Below are positions 17,682 to 26,173 of a stretch of 64,000 bases of DNA, one piece after another. The position numbers and the translations under genes were made by a program. The stretch's first letter is position 1, and every line of letters starts with the position of its first letter. The notes beneath the pieces are model-generated. The model searched no databases, was not told the DNA's origin, and was given only the letters and a program-made list of their open reading frames with translations. The stretch comes from an uncultured Chloroflexota bacterium. Its GTDB lineage: Bacteria; Chloroflexota; Chloroflexia; Thermomicrobiales; UBA6265. The stretch covers positions 19,104 through 83,103 of the forward strand of contig CALGSZ010000134.1 of the NCBI GenBank assembly GCA_937901745.1, given 5' to 3'.

Positions 17682-17721
17682 CCAATCCCTGTGTCGTTGG
17701 TTTGAAGCGAATTGCCCTTAG

Positions 17722-19467
17722 CTACGCCTCCAGACCGGCCGCCGCGCGGTCGGCAGCGGCGATGGCGGCGAGCTTGGCTTGGATCGCGCTGACGGCATCC
17801 GCCAGCGGAACGAGCGTCGCTTCCGACTCCGACCGTCCCTTGAGCTCCACTTGCCCTTGCTTGAGCGTTCGTGGGGAGACCGTGACGCGCAGCGGGTTGC
17901 CGATCAGGTCGGCATCAGCGAACTTTACGCCCGCGCTCTGGTCCACCCGGTCGTCGTAAAGGACCTCGACTCCCGCGGCCTGCAGGTCGGCATAGAGGCG
18001 ATCCGCCGCCTGGGCAGTCTCGTCCGTGCTCTCCTTGGCAAGCGAGACGAGCGAGACGTGGAACGGGGCAACCTCATACGGCCAGAGAATTCCACGTTCG
18101 TCGTGCCGCTGCTCGACGATAGTTGCCGCGACACGGCCGCTGCCGATGCCGTAGGAGCCCATAACGATGGGATGCTCCTTGCCCTCCGCGTCGAGGTATC
18201 GCGCTCCGAGCGATTCGCTGTAGCGCGTCCCCAGCTTGAAGATGTTCCCGACCTCGATCGCCCGCTCGGCCCGCATCGGCTCTCCGCAATTGGGGCACGG
18301 GAAGCCATCTTCCGCCGAAGCGATGTCCGCGACGAAATCAGCTTGGTAGTCGCGGCCGAGATTGACGTTCTTCAGGTGATAGCCGGGCTTGTTCGCGCCC
18401 GCGACGAGGTTCGGCGTGTCGCGCACGCTTTCATCGACGACGATCGTCGCTTCTTTCACACCGACCGGCGAGCCGTAGCCCGGCTCCGCGCCGATACCGC
18501 GGATTTCCTCCGCCGTCGCCGGGATCAGCGTTCCTTCCTGGACAATCTTGCGCAGTTTCGTCTCGTTCACTTCGAGGTCGCCGCGGATGACGGCAAAGAT
18601 GAAGCGGCCGGAGCCAGCGCGATAGAAGACCGCCTTGGCGGTGCGAGACTTCGGTATTCCAAGGAATTCTGCTAACGCCTCGATAGTCGGCGTGTTAGGC
18701 GTCGCGACCTCCTCGAGGGGCTGCTGCGGCTCGCTGACCGGTGGCTCCCGGCGGAACGTCGCCACTTCTTGGTTCGCCGCGTAGTTGCAGGAAGAGCAGA
18801 TGAGAATGGTGTCCTCACCATTCGGCGAAAACGCCATGAACTCGTGAGACGCGGAGCCGCCCATCATCCCGACATCCGCGCCGACGACGATGAACTTGAG
18901 CCCGCAGCGCCGGAAGATCCGGTCGTAGGCTTTCCAGTGGAGCTGGTATGAGACGTCAAGTCCGGCCTCGTCGGCGTCCAGGCTGTAGGAGTCCTTCATC
19001 GTGAACTCCCGCACCCGAATGAGTCCGCCCCGCGCGCGCGGCTCGTCGCGGAATTTGGTTTGCAGGTGATAGACGATCTGCGGGAGCTGGCGGTACGAGT
19101 TGATCTCGGTCCGGCAGAGATCGGCGACTACTTCCTCGTGGGTCATGGCCAGGACCATGTCGCGGTCGTTCCGATCCTTGAACCGCGCCATCTCCGGCCC
19201 CACGGAATAGAAGCGGCCGGATTCCTTCCAAATGTCCGCCGGATGCACGACGGGCATGAGCATCTCCTGCCCGCCGATCGCGTCCATCTCTTCGCGAATG
19301 ACCTGCTCGACCTTGCGCACCACACGCCAGCCCAGCGGCAACAAGCTGAAGATGCCGGCGCCCAACGGCCGGACCATTCCCGCTCGAACCATCAGCTGGT
19401 GACTGATCAGCTCGACATCGCCTGGCGCCTCGCGCAGTGTGCGACCGAACAGGTGTGACATTCGCAT
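17722..19467 (-). CDS. proS: Proline-tRNA ligase, bacterial type
   Basis: A 581-aa class II aminoacyl-tRNA synthetase charging tRNA-Pro. Motif 1 region (GMVRPLGAGIFSLLPLG), motif 2 (TKFRDEPRARGGLIRVREFTMKD type) and motif 3 (GSYGIGSGRV) are present. The bacterial editing insertion with a YbaK/INS-like domain occupies about residues 230-390, including AKAVFYRAGSGRFIFAVIRGD. A CxxC-x-CxxC-type pair (CSSCNY ... CPNCGE) lies around the insertion. The start at 19467 gives the family N-terminus MRMSHLFGRTLREAP and has GAGGG 10 nt upstream; a frame extension to 19509 is less likely. Confidence 0.94.
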   Translation of the reverse strand: MRMSHLFGRTLREAPGDVELISHQLMVRAGMVRPLGAGIFSLLPLGWRVVRKVEQVIREEMDAIGGQEMLMPVVHPADIWKESGRFYSVGPEMARFKDRNDRDMVLAMTHEEVVADLCRTEINSYRQLPQIVYHLQTKFRDEPRARGGLIRVREFTMKDSYSLDADEAGLDVSYQLHWKAYDRIFRRCGLKFIVVGADVGMMGGSASHEFMAFSPNGEDTILICSSCNYAANQEVATFRREPPVSEPQQPLEEVATPNTPTIEALAEFLGIPKSRTAKAVFYRAGSGRFIFAVIRGDLEVNETKLRKIVQEGTLIPATAEEIRGIGAEPGYGSPVGVKEATIVVDESVRDTPNLVAGANKPGYHLKNVNLGRDYQADFVADIASAEDGFPCPNCGEPMRAERAIEVGNIFKLGTRYSESLGARYLDAEGKEHPIVMGSYGIGSGRVAATIVEQRHDERGILWPYEVAPFHVSLVSLAKESTDETAQAADRLYADLQAAGVEVLYDDRVDQSAGVKFADADLIGNPLRVTVSPRTLKQGQVELKGRSESEATLVPLADAVSAIQAKLAAIAAADRAAAGLEA

Positions 19468-19689
19468 CGGTTGATCGCCCTCGCTCTTGTGCGGTAGTTT
19501 CCCTGCCAACTAATGCATCCAAGGCAGCATAGAGCGCCGCTCACGCGATCCGCAACTCTATTCGTCCATGCCTGCCGCGGCTCGGTCTGCCTTCACTCCA
19601 AGGTTGATGGGCGCGACGCACAAGTTCGAATTGCGCGAGACGCGTACTTGATCAGAAATCGGTACACTTCACGTTATGGAGGGAGCAAC

Positions 19690-21408
19690 GTGGAGACGAG
19701 GCAGACTGAGACACGGGAACCAGATGTCTTGACACCGAGCGCCGTCGGTGACCTGACCGGCGACCACGCGGCCGAGCGCACGTCACAGGTCGAAGCCACT
19801 TCCAGCTCCACTGGGGAGGAGCGAGTGCAAGGGCCGGACAGCCAAGCCGCTCCCACGTCGTCTACGCCGACTCCATCGGGCGTCGAGGCAGCACAGGAAA
19901 TGAATGGGCAGGCAGAACTTGCGTCGCCGGCATCCGAAGCGGAGGTCGCCGATCGCCCCGCTGAGACGCCGGCGGCTGATGGGCACGTGGCGGAGGCGAC
20001 CGCTTCGGCGGCAACCGCGGCAGTTACCGCCGAAGCGCCGGCCACGGGTGCGTCCACAGGTCCGGCGCTGACCGTTGCCAAGTTGGTTGAGCGCGCGGAG
20101 GCGCTCGCCAAGGATATCGAAGAGGCCGCGAACAAGGTCTATTTCCTCGGCCGGGTTCGCCGGCTGTTAGCCGACGCGGAAAAGCACAGTCAAGAGGGTG
20201 TCGCTGCCGTCGTCGAGCGACTCAAGGCGTTGGAGCAGGCCATCCTCGAGCAGGTCGAGCAGCGGAAGCACGCAAAGGAAGCGCTCGTCGCCCGCGCCGA
20301 GGAGCTGAGCAACTCCACGACCTGGAAGGCGACGGGCGAGGCCTTCCGAGCCTTGCTTGACGAGTGGAAGGCGATCGGACCGACGGGACGCGAGCTAGAC
20401 GACCAGCTCTGGAGCCGGTTCCAGGCAGCGCGAGACGCCTTCAACGAGCGGCGCGCCGCCTACTTCGCGGAGCGACAGCAGCAGTGGGCAGCGAATCGGG
20501 TTCGTAAAGAGGAGCTCGTCGCTCGCGCCGAGGCGCTCGCCGATTCGACGGATTGGCGCGCCACCTCCGAGGCGATGCGCGCTCTGCAAGCCGAATGGAA
20601 GACGGTCGGCTCAGCGGGACGTGAGGCGGACGAGGAGCTGTGGAGCCGGTTCCGCGGCGCGCAGGATCGATTCTTCGACAACCGGGCCGCCGCGTACGAG
20701 GCCAACCGGCAGCGCAAGGAGGAGCTCTGCGTCCGCGCGGAAGAGCTCGCGGACTCGACCGAGTGGCGCGAGACGGCGGAGACGATGAAGGCGCTCCAAG
20801 CAGAGTGGAAGACCATCGGTCCCTGCGGCAAGGAGGCTGACGAGGAGCTCTGGCAGCGGTTCCGAGCAGCCACGCAACACTTCTTCACTCGCCGAGCGGC
20901 TGCCTACGAGGAGCGCCAGCGCGAGGAGCAAGAGAACCTGCGGCGCAAGGAGGAGCTTTGCGCGGCAGCGGAAGCTCTGACTTATGCCGCCGACCCGGTC
21001 GCCGCCACGGAAGAGGCGAAGGCGCTGCAGGCGGAATGGAAGACGATCGGGCCGATCCGGCGCGACCGGGCAGAGGCGCTATGGGCACGCTTCCGCAAGG
21101 CTTGCGACACGATCTTCGAGAACGCGGCCGCCGAGCGAGCACGGCGCCGCTCGGAATGGGAGACGAAACTCCAGGACGCGCTCATGCGCAAGCGCGAGCA
21201 GGTCTACCGGCTCAAGGAATCGATCACGCTCGATGAGAGCGCGATTGCCCGGTGGGAGACGGCGCTTTCTAACCCGCGGCCAACGGAATCTCCTGACGTG
21301 CTTCGCGCCAAGATCGCCGACGTCAGCCAGCGCATCAAGGAGAAGCGGCAGCGCGTCGAGGAACTGGAGGCCTCGATCCGCGACATCCAGTCCAAGCTGA
21401 CGCGCTAA
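19690..21408 (+). CDS. DUF349 repeat protein
   Basis: A 572-aa cytosolic protein. After an Ala/Glu/Thr-rich disordered N-terminal part (to about 120) come four DUF349 repeats of roughly 74 residues. Each has the pattern L-x-x-E-W-K-x-I/V-G-P-x-G-R-x-x-D-x-x-L-W-x-R-F. A coiled-coil tail follows (about 490-572). DUF349 proteins are helical and of unknown role; some regulate ribosome- or tRNA-related processes. The GTG at 19690 has GGAGGG upstream. The longer frame would begin in the divergent proS leader. A strong Rho-independent terminator follows. Confidence 0.85.
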   Translation: METRQTETREPDVLTPSAVGDLTGDHAAERTSQVEATSSSTGEERVQGPDSQAAPTSSTPTPSGVEAAQEMNGQAELASPASEAEVADRPAETPAADGHVAEATASAATAAVTAEAPATGASTGPALTVAKLVERAEALAKDIEEAANKVYFLGRVRRLLADAEKHSQEGVAAVVERLKALEQAILEQVEQRKHAKEALVARAEELSNSTTWKATGEAFRALLDEWKAIGPTGRELDDQLWSRFQAARDAFNERRAAYFAERQQQWAANRVRKEELVARAEALADSTDWRATSEAMRALQAEWKTVGSAGREADEELWSRFRGAQDRFFDNRAAAYEANRQRKEELCVRAEELADSTEWRETAETMKALQAEWKTIGPCGKEADEELWQRFRAATQHFFTRRAAAYEERQREEQENLRRKEELCAAAEALTYAADPVAATEEAKALQAEWKTIGPIRRDRAEALWARFRKACDTIFENAAAERARRRSEWETKLQDALMRKREQVYRLKESITLDESAIARWETALSNPRPTESPDVLRAKIADVSQRIKEKRQRVEELEASIRDIQSKLTR

Positions 21409-21426
21409 TCACGTTGCTCACAATCA

Positions 21427-21465
21427 ACGCTCCCCGTCTTCGCCTGACGGGGAGCGTCCATTTTT
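21427..21465 (+). terminator. Rho-independent terminator after the DUF349 gene
   Basis: ACGCTCCCCGTC (21427-21438) pairs perfectly with GACGGGGAGCGT (21446-21457) around a 7-nt loop. CCA and five Ts (21461-21465) follow. This is the clearest intrinsic terminator in the window. Confidence 0.92.
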
Positions 21466-21505
21466 CCCGCTAATTGTGTCGGTGTGAAATCCCGAAGCGC
21501 CGGCG

Positions 21506-22654
21506 CTACTCCGCGCGGCATGCCCTATCCAGCGCTTGCGAGAGATCCCACCAGAGATCTTCCACGTCTTCAAGCCCGACGGAGAGCCGAAGCAGCGCCG
21601 GGTCCGCGACTTCTCCCGCCCAGCGGGCGCGCCGCTCGATCAGCGACTCGACGCCGCCGAGACTCGTCGCCGGCACCCAAACCTCCAAGGATTCCACCAC
21701 GCGCTCCGCGGCAGCGGCGCCACCCCGGACAACGATCGAGAGGATGCCGCCAAACCCGCCGTCCATTTGGCGCTTCGCCGTCTCGTGACCCGGATCGTCT
21801 GGCAAGCCAGGGTAATAGACTCGCATCACGGCTGGATGCTTGCGCAGACGCTGCGCGAGCTCGAGCGCAGAGGCGGATTGGTGCTTGATCCGCAGCGGCA
21901 GCGTTTGCAGTCCCCGGCGCGCGAGCCAGCAGGAGAATCCATCTGGCTGCGTACCGGCGCCGTTCCGGCGCTCTCGCAACCGCTTCGCGAGCTCGGGATC
22001 GGCGCAGACCGCCGCGCCGAGGATGAGATCGCTGTGTCCGCCGATGTACTTCGTCACGCTGTGCATGACCGCGACAGCGCCAAACTCGAGCGGCCGCTGC
22101 AGCATTGGCGTCGCAAAGGTGTTGTCACAGACCCAAGGCACCCCCTTCCGCTCCGCCAGCTTGCCAATAGCGGCGAGATCGCAGACCGCAAGGTGTGGAT
22201 TCGTAGGCGTCTCCGTCCAAAGGAACGTGGCCCCATCCAGAGCACGCTCGACCGCTTCCAGGTCTTGCTGGTCCACGAGGCGCACTTCGACTCCACGCGG
22301 AGGCAGCATGTTCAGCGCCCGGACGCGGATGCCGAAGTAGGAATCCTGCGCCATGACCAGCGCGGTACCTGGCTGGACCTCCTCAAACAGTGCGGACGCG
22401 GCCGCGATCCCGGCATTGAACAGGACCGCATCGCGCCCGCCCTCCAATTCCGCCATGACCCGCTCGAGCGGAGCGTACGCCGGGCTGTCGGAGCGTGCGT
22501 AGAAATACTCGCCAGGACCGGGATCGCCAGTCAGAACGAAGGTCGAGGCGAGCAAGATGGGCGGGGCGACTCCATCGCCCGGCCGAAGATCCACGCCCCC
22601 TTTCACCGCCAGCGTGGACCGGCTGAATTGCGGTTGGTCCGTCCGTTGGGTCAT
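21506..22654 (-). CDS. Cystathionine gamma-synthase/lyase-family PLP enzyme
   Basis: A 382-aa fold-type I enzyme of the Cys/Met metabolism family. YFYARSDSPAYAPLE, TPTNPH (about 150), CDNTFATP and the PLP lysine in HSVTKYIGGHSD (Lys202) are present. The C-terminal LGGVESLIERRA is the family substrate-carboxylate loop. Members make cystathionine or homocysteine, or split cystathionine or methionine. The exact reaction (MetB, MetC, MetY or MGL) is not decided by these motifs. It lies convergent with the DUF349 gene and downstream of the ABC ATPase gene, with a possible terminator between. Confidence 0.88.
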   Translation of the reverse strand: MTQRTDQPQFSRSTLAVKGGVDLRPGDGVAPPILLASTFVLTGDPGPGEYFYARSDSPAYAPLERVMAELEGGRDAVLFNAGIAAASALFEEVQPGTALVMAQDSYFGIRVRALNMLPPRGVEVRLVDQQDLEAVERALDGATFLWTETPTNPHLAVCDLAAIGKLAERKGVPWVCDNTFATPMLQRPLEFGAVAVMHSVTKYIGGHSDLILGAAVCADPELAKRLRERRNGAGTQPDGFSCWLARRGLQTLPLRIKHQSASALELAQRLRKHPAVMRVYYPGLPDDPGHETAKRQMDGGFGGILSIVVRGGAAAAERVVESLEVWVPATSLGGVESLIERRARWAGEVADPALLRLSVGLEDVEDLWWDLSQALDRACRAE

Positions 22655-22760
22655 GCGGATTCCCTTTGTCGTAGCTGCAGATTGACGGTATCGAGCGAGG
22701 CGAGGGCTCAGTAGCGCGTCATTGGCCGGCTCCTAATGCGCCTTCGCCCAGAAACAGCGA

Positions 22761-22784
22761 CAGCCGAGGCGTTGGCCCCGGCTG
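22761..22784 (-). terminator. Probable terminator of the ABC ATPase gene
   Basis: CAGCCGAGGC (22761-22770) and GCCCCGGCTG (22775-22784) form a 10-bp stem with one mismatch and a 4-nt loop, about 60 bp after the ABC ATPase stop on the minus strand. The run after it on that strand (TCGCTGTTTC) is moderately U-rich. Confidence 0.5.
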
Positions 22785-22844
22785 CGCGGCTCGTCAGTAT
22801 TTTATGGGTTCTGAACTCGTGGCCTCCACTCGGCCGATCTCAGG

Positions 22845-23951
22845 CTAGAGCGCGACCTCCGTCTGCGGATCGAAGAAGTGCAGCTTGTCGAGCGGAGTCG
22901 CGACCTCGATCCGCTGGCCGCGCTGGAGCCGGAGATCGGGATCCATGCGAGCGGTCAGCGTCATGTTGTTGTCCGTCGTCAGGTAGACGAAGATCTCGTT
23001 GCCGAGGAGCTCAATCACGTCGACGGTCACCGACACGATCGAGTCCTGCGGCACCTGACCGTTGATGCGCGACCGCTCGATCAAGTGCTCCGGCCGCACG
23101 CCAAGGGTGACGGTCTGGCCGATGTACTTGCTCAGGTTCGGCGCCTTCGAATCCGGCACCCGCACGCGGAAGTTCGAATTGACAGCGTAGAGCGCGCCAT
23201 TCGCCTGCTGAATCGTCACATCGAGGAAGTTCATCGCCGGCGAGCCGATGAACCCGGCAACGAACTTGTTGGCTGGCCGGTCATAGAGGTTTTGCGGCGT
23301 GTCCAGCTGCTGAAGCACGCCCAGGCTCATGACCGCGATCCGGTCACCCATCGTCATCGCCTCGACCTGGTCGTGGGTGACGTAGATCGTGGTCGTCTGC
23401 ACGCGCTCATGCAGCTTGATCAGCTCGGCGCGCGTCTGAACGCGCAGCTTGGCGTCGAGGTTCGAGAGCGGCTCGTCCATCAAGAAGACGTCCGCCTGCC
23501 GGACGATGGCGCGGCCGAGCGCGACGCGCTGCCGCTGACCGCCGGAGAGCGCCTTCGGCTTCCGGTCGAGGAACTGCTCGATGTCGAGAATGCGAGCGGC
23601 CTCGCGGACGCGGCGATCTCGCTCCTGCTTGGGTACCTTCCGCAGCTTGAGGGGATACGCGAGATTGTCATAGACCGTCATGTGCGGGTAGAGCGCGTAG
23701 CTCTGGAACACCATCGCGACATTCCGGTCCTTCGGCGGAAGGTCGTTGACGACGCGATCACCAATGATGATCCGGCCCTCGGTGATCTCCTCCAGGCCCG
23801 CGACCATCCGCATCGCCGTCGACTTGCCACATCCGGACGGGCCGACGAGCACTAGGAACTCGCGGTCGTGAACCTCCATCGTCAGGTTCTTGACCGCCTC
23901 GACGCCACCCGCATACCGTTTCGTGACTCCGTCGAAGATCACCCGTGCCAC
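22845..23951 (-). CDS. Sugar/polyol ABC transporter ATP-binding protein (UgpC/MsmX/SmoK-like)
   Basis: A 368-aa CUT1-type ATPase. Walker A GPSGCGKS, the Q-loop region MVFQSYALYPHMTV, the signature LSGGQRQRVALGRAIVR, Walker B VFLMDEPLSNLDAKLR and the H-loop VTHDQVEAMT are all present. They are followed by the C-terminal MOBE/TOBE regulatory domain with VTLGVRPEHL. The GTG at 23951 has GGGAG 8 nt upstream and gives the family start V-A-R-V. Such ATPases often serve several sugar importers. No other ATPase accompanies the polyol permeases at 14.5-16.3 kb, so it probably drives them. Confidence 0.9.
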   Translation of the reverse strand: MARVIFDGVTKRYAGGVEAVKNLTMEVHDREFLVLVGPSGCGKSTAMRMVAGLEEITEGRIIIGDRVVNDLPPKDRNVAMVFQSYALYPHMTVYDNLAYPLKLRKVPKQERDRRVREAARILDIEQFLDRKPKALSGGQRQRVALGRAIVRQADVFLMDEPLSNLDAKLRVQTRAELIKLHERVQTTTIYVTHDQVEAMTMGDRIAVMSLGVLQQLDTPQNLYDRPANKFVAGFIGSPAMNFLDVTIQQANGALYAVNSNFRVRVPDSKAPNLSKYIGQTVTLGVRPEHLIERSRINGQVPQDSIVSVTVDVIELLGNEIFVYLTTDNNMTLTARMDPDLRLQRGQRIEVATPLDKLHFFDPQTEVAL

Positions 23952-24073
23952 GGCGAGTCTCCCTTCTGATACGACTACAGGGCGGCTGCGATAGCGACCG
24001 CCCGGAGACGCCCTTCCGTTTCCGAACCCTCTCCTGGGCTCTGAAAGCGCGCTGCGGCGCCTTACAACGTGCA

Positions 24074-24108
24074 AAAGGAGTTTTCGTTCCTTTCGTACGA
24101 ATTGTCAA
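24074..24108 (-). promoter_or_regulatory. Promoter/operator candidate for the ABC ATPase gene
   Basis: On the minus strand a perfect TTGACA (24103-24108) is followed 18 bp later by a weak AAAACT -10 (24079-24084). An inverted repeat AAAGGA (24074-24079) / TCCTTT (24088-24093) with an 8-bp centre overlaps the -10 region and might be a repressor site. The rest of the 23952-24309 gap, divergent to the PfkB kinase gene, shows nothing else. Confidence 0.4.
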
Positions 24109-24309
24109 GGGCATGCGCACCGCATTGTTTGCACATGCCAAATTCACCAACTACAGACGTCGGTCGCGCGATATTTTCAATGATCGTTACCAGCTTGGCA
24201 AATCCCCGTTGCGCGTCAATCGCATCTCCTGCCGAGCGGGTGCAAAAGGGCGATAAGATATGCCAGCCGCGCAGGCGCGGGAGAGTCGAGGCAGGAGGTA
24301 GAGAAATCG

Positions 24310-25332
24310 ATGAGCGGGGGAGATCGCGCCAATACCGACCGTGTTATCACGTTTGGCGAGGGGATGATCCGTTTCACGCCGCCCCATCATGAGCGGCTGG
24401 AACGCACGACGAGCCTCAACCTGAGCCCCGGCGGCGCAGAGCTCAACACGGCGGTGACGCTTGCCTGCCTCGGCGTCAGAGCCGCCTGGGTCTCCCGCTT
24501 GCCAGATACGCCGCTTGGCCGCTACTTGACGCGCCAGGCGAGCTTTCACGGCGTGGATGTCTCGCTCGTGCAGTGGGTGTCCGAGCGGGAGGGACGCACC
24601 GGACTGTACTTCCTCGAAGAGGGCACCGATCCTCGCCCCTCGGCGGTCACGTACGACCGGGCGGGCACGGCCATCGCGCGGATCGAGCCGGGCGCGTTCG
24701 ACTGGCCCACGATCTTTCAAGGCGCGACCGCTTTCCACATCTCGGGGATCACACCGGCATTGAGCGCGGGCTGCCGCGCGGAAACCGTCGCCGCCATCCG
24801 CGCCGCGAACGCTGCCGGCGTGCCGGTCTTCTTCGACCTCAACTACCGGTCCAAGTTGTGGAGCTTGGAGGAAGCGAAGGCCTGCTTCGCCGAGGTCGTT
24901 CCGATGGCCGACGTGCTGTTCGCGGCCCGAGATAGCCTGCGCACCTTCTTCGGCCTGGAAGGGAACGACGAGGAGATGATGCGAGCGGCGCGCCGCCAGC
25001 TCGGCATCTCGGTCTGCGTGCTGACAGAGAAGGACGCGGATACGAGCCGATCTCTGCGACTGCGCGCGCACGCGCTCGGCCCGAGCGAGCAAGTTGCGAC
25101 GACCGAGTGGCGCTCCATCGAGGTTGTCGATCGGCTCGGCGGAGGCGACGCCTTCGCAGGCGGCTTCATCGCCGCCTACTTGGAGAATCCGGAAAATCTC
25201 AACTGGGCCGTCAATCTTGGACTCGCGGCGAGCGCCTTGAAGCACACGATGCCCGGCGATTTCCTCTGCGCGACGCGCGCTGAGATCGAGTTCGCGGCAA
25301 GAACCGACGCGGTCGCCGTTCTCCAGCGCTAG
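24310..25332 (+). CDS. PfkB-family carbohydrate kinase (2-keto-3-deoxygluconate kinase-like)
   Basis: A 340-aa ribokinase-superfamily kinase. The N-terminal GEGMIRFTPP and SPGGAELNTAVTLACLG sugar-binding motifs and the FDLNYR and DRLGGGDAFAGGF motifs are present; the last is the ATP/anion-hole motif with the catalytic Asp. The usual GAGD reads GGGD. This pattern is typical of KdgK, which phosphorylates 2-keto-3-deoxygluconate; fructokinase is a real alternative and would fit a polyol-to-ketose route. GGAGG stands before the ATG. Divergent from the sugar ABC ATPase gene. Confidence 0.82.
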   Translation: MSGGDRANTDRVITFGEGMIRFTPPHHERLERTTSLNLSPGGAELNTAVTLACLGVRAAWVSRLPDTPLGRYLTRQASFHGVDVSLVQWVSEREGRTGLYFLEEGTDPRPSAVTYDRAGTAIARIEPGAFDWPTIFQGATAFHISGITPALSAGCRAETVAAIRAANAAGVPVFFDLNYRSKLWSLEEAKACFAEVVPMADVLFAARDSLRTFFGLEGNDEEMMRAARRQLGISVCVLTEKDADTSRSLRLRAHALGPSEQVATTEWRSIEVVDRLGGGDAFAGGFIAAYLENPENLNWAVNLGLAASALKHTMPGDFLCATRAEIEFAARTDAVAVLQR

Positions 25333-25364
25333 CTTTCCCAGCGGTCAATGCGGCCGCGCGCTCG

Positions 25365-25394
25365 GTGGCAGATAGATGCATACCGATGTATGAT
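25365..25394 (+). promoter_or_regulatory. Promoter with embedded inverted repeat upstream of the small gene at 25.5 kb
   Basis: GTGGCA (25365-25370), an 18-bp spacer and TATGAT (25389-25394) resemble a vegetative promoter. CATAC-CGAT-GTATG (25379-25392) is a perfect inverted repeat overlapping the -10 box and might be an operator. Confidence 0.4.
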
Positions 25395-25463
25395 CCTGGT
25401 CCGGACCACGCTCCGGGTTTCATTCGTCTCGGTTCGCAGCCAGGCACGGATCGGAGGTCGGCA

Positions 25464-25826
25464 ATGGACGGGATCCACGAGACTTCGCCAACCCGATTCA
25501 CTCCACCGGCGCAGCAACCCACACCGGAGGACGAGAGCGGACCGGCGGTGCAGCCAACGAGCCAGCAGACGGTGCCCGCCACGAACCAGACTATCGGCGC
25601 CACGTCCGAGCGCCCAATGGGTGAGTCCAGCAAAGCGGGAAAGGCTGACGCCGCGCGAGAGTGGGCCCGCAGAATGAAGCCGTTCGCGATGGCCGCGGAG
25701 TCGTTTACGGCGCGCGTCGTCGATCTCTCGGCTCGCGGGCTGACCCGGCTCAGCGAGACGCTCAATGAGCGACAGCAACGGCGCAAAGTCGAGAGCTCAG
25801 GCGAGGACCGCCCACTCGACTCGTGA
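25464..25826 (+). CDS. Small protein of unknown function
   Basis: A 120-aa protein with a Pro/Thr/Gln/Glu-rich, probably disordered first half and a helical amphipathic second half that begins AAREWARRMKPFAMAAE. No signal peptide or membrane segment. The ATG at 25464 has a perfect GGAGGT five bases upstream, which argues against the longer frame from 25365. It stands alone between the sugar kinase gene and the RNase Y promoter. No family recognised. Confidence 0.6.
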   Translation: MDGIHETSPTRFTPPAQQPTPEDESGPAVQPTSQQTVPATNQTIGATSERPMGESSKAGKADAAREWARRMKPFAMAAESFTARVVDLSARGLTRLSETLNERQQRRKVESSGEDRPLDS

Positions 25827-26000
25827 TTCCCCGCGGTAGGTCTGCTGGGACACCGATCGCTGCACCCCATCGTCGAGTCTTCGGCGCGCAATTGAACGAG
25901 ACAAGTGAGCCGGTTCTGAGGCGAATTCAGCGTGCGCCGAGACCGCTCGCGCTGGCTGAGTTTTGCCCAGAACTTCAAGAAAACGGCTAAGCACTGCTGC

Positions 26001-26030
26001 TTGACGCTGCCTTTGGCAGGCCCGTATCAT
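26001..26030 (+). promoter_or_regulatory. Promoter of rny (TTGACG-18-TATCAT)
   Basis: TTGACG (26001-26006), an 18-bp spacer and TATCAT (26025-26030). The spacer holds CTGCC-TTT-GGCAG, and GCAGGC...GCCTGC straddles the -10, so a regulator site is possible. A leader of about 135 nt would precede rny. The remaining 25827-26000 stretch shows no gene. Confidence 0.65.
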
Positions 26031-26173
26031 GCCTGCGGGGAGGATCAACGCGGGAGGATTTGGGGCCTGCCGGCGTAAATCGGCGTGCCGGTGACTCTTT
26101 AGGATCCATCCGCGATTCACCTTAACAATTGAGCGATCCCCCTCCGGGGGGACCAGTACGAGGAGCAGTGTTC

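Noticed and set aside
19468..19689. T-box or other riboswitch upstream of proS
   Set aside because: No T-box bulge sequence and no terminator/antiterminator pair were found in the divergent leader.
22655..22760. SAM riboswitch before the cystathionine gamma-synthase-family gene
   Set aside because: Only about 100 bp are available on that strand after the terminator and none of the conserved SAM-box stems could be matched.
25211..25978. Open frame of 255 codons on the minus strand across the small gene at 25.5 kb
   Set aside because: No SD or family similarity; it spans the ends of one gene, a promoter and the start of another, so it is chance.
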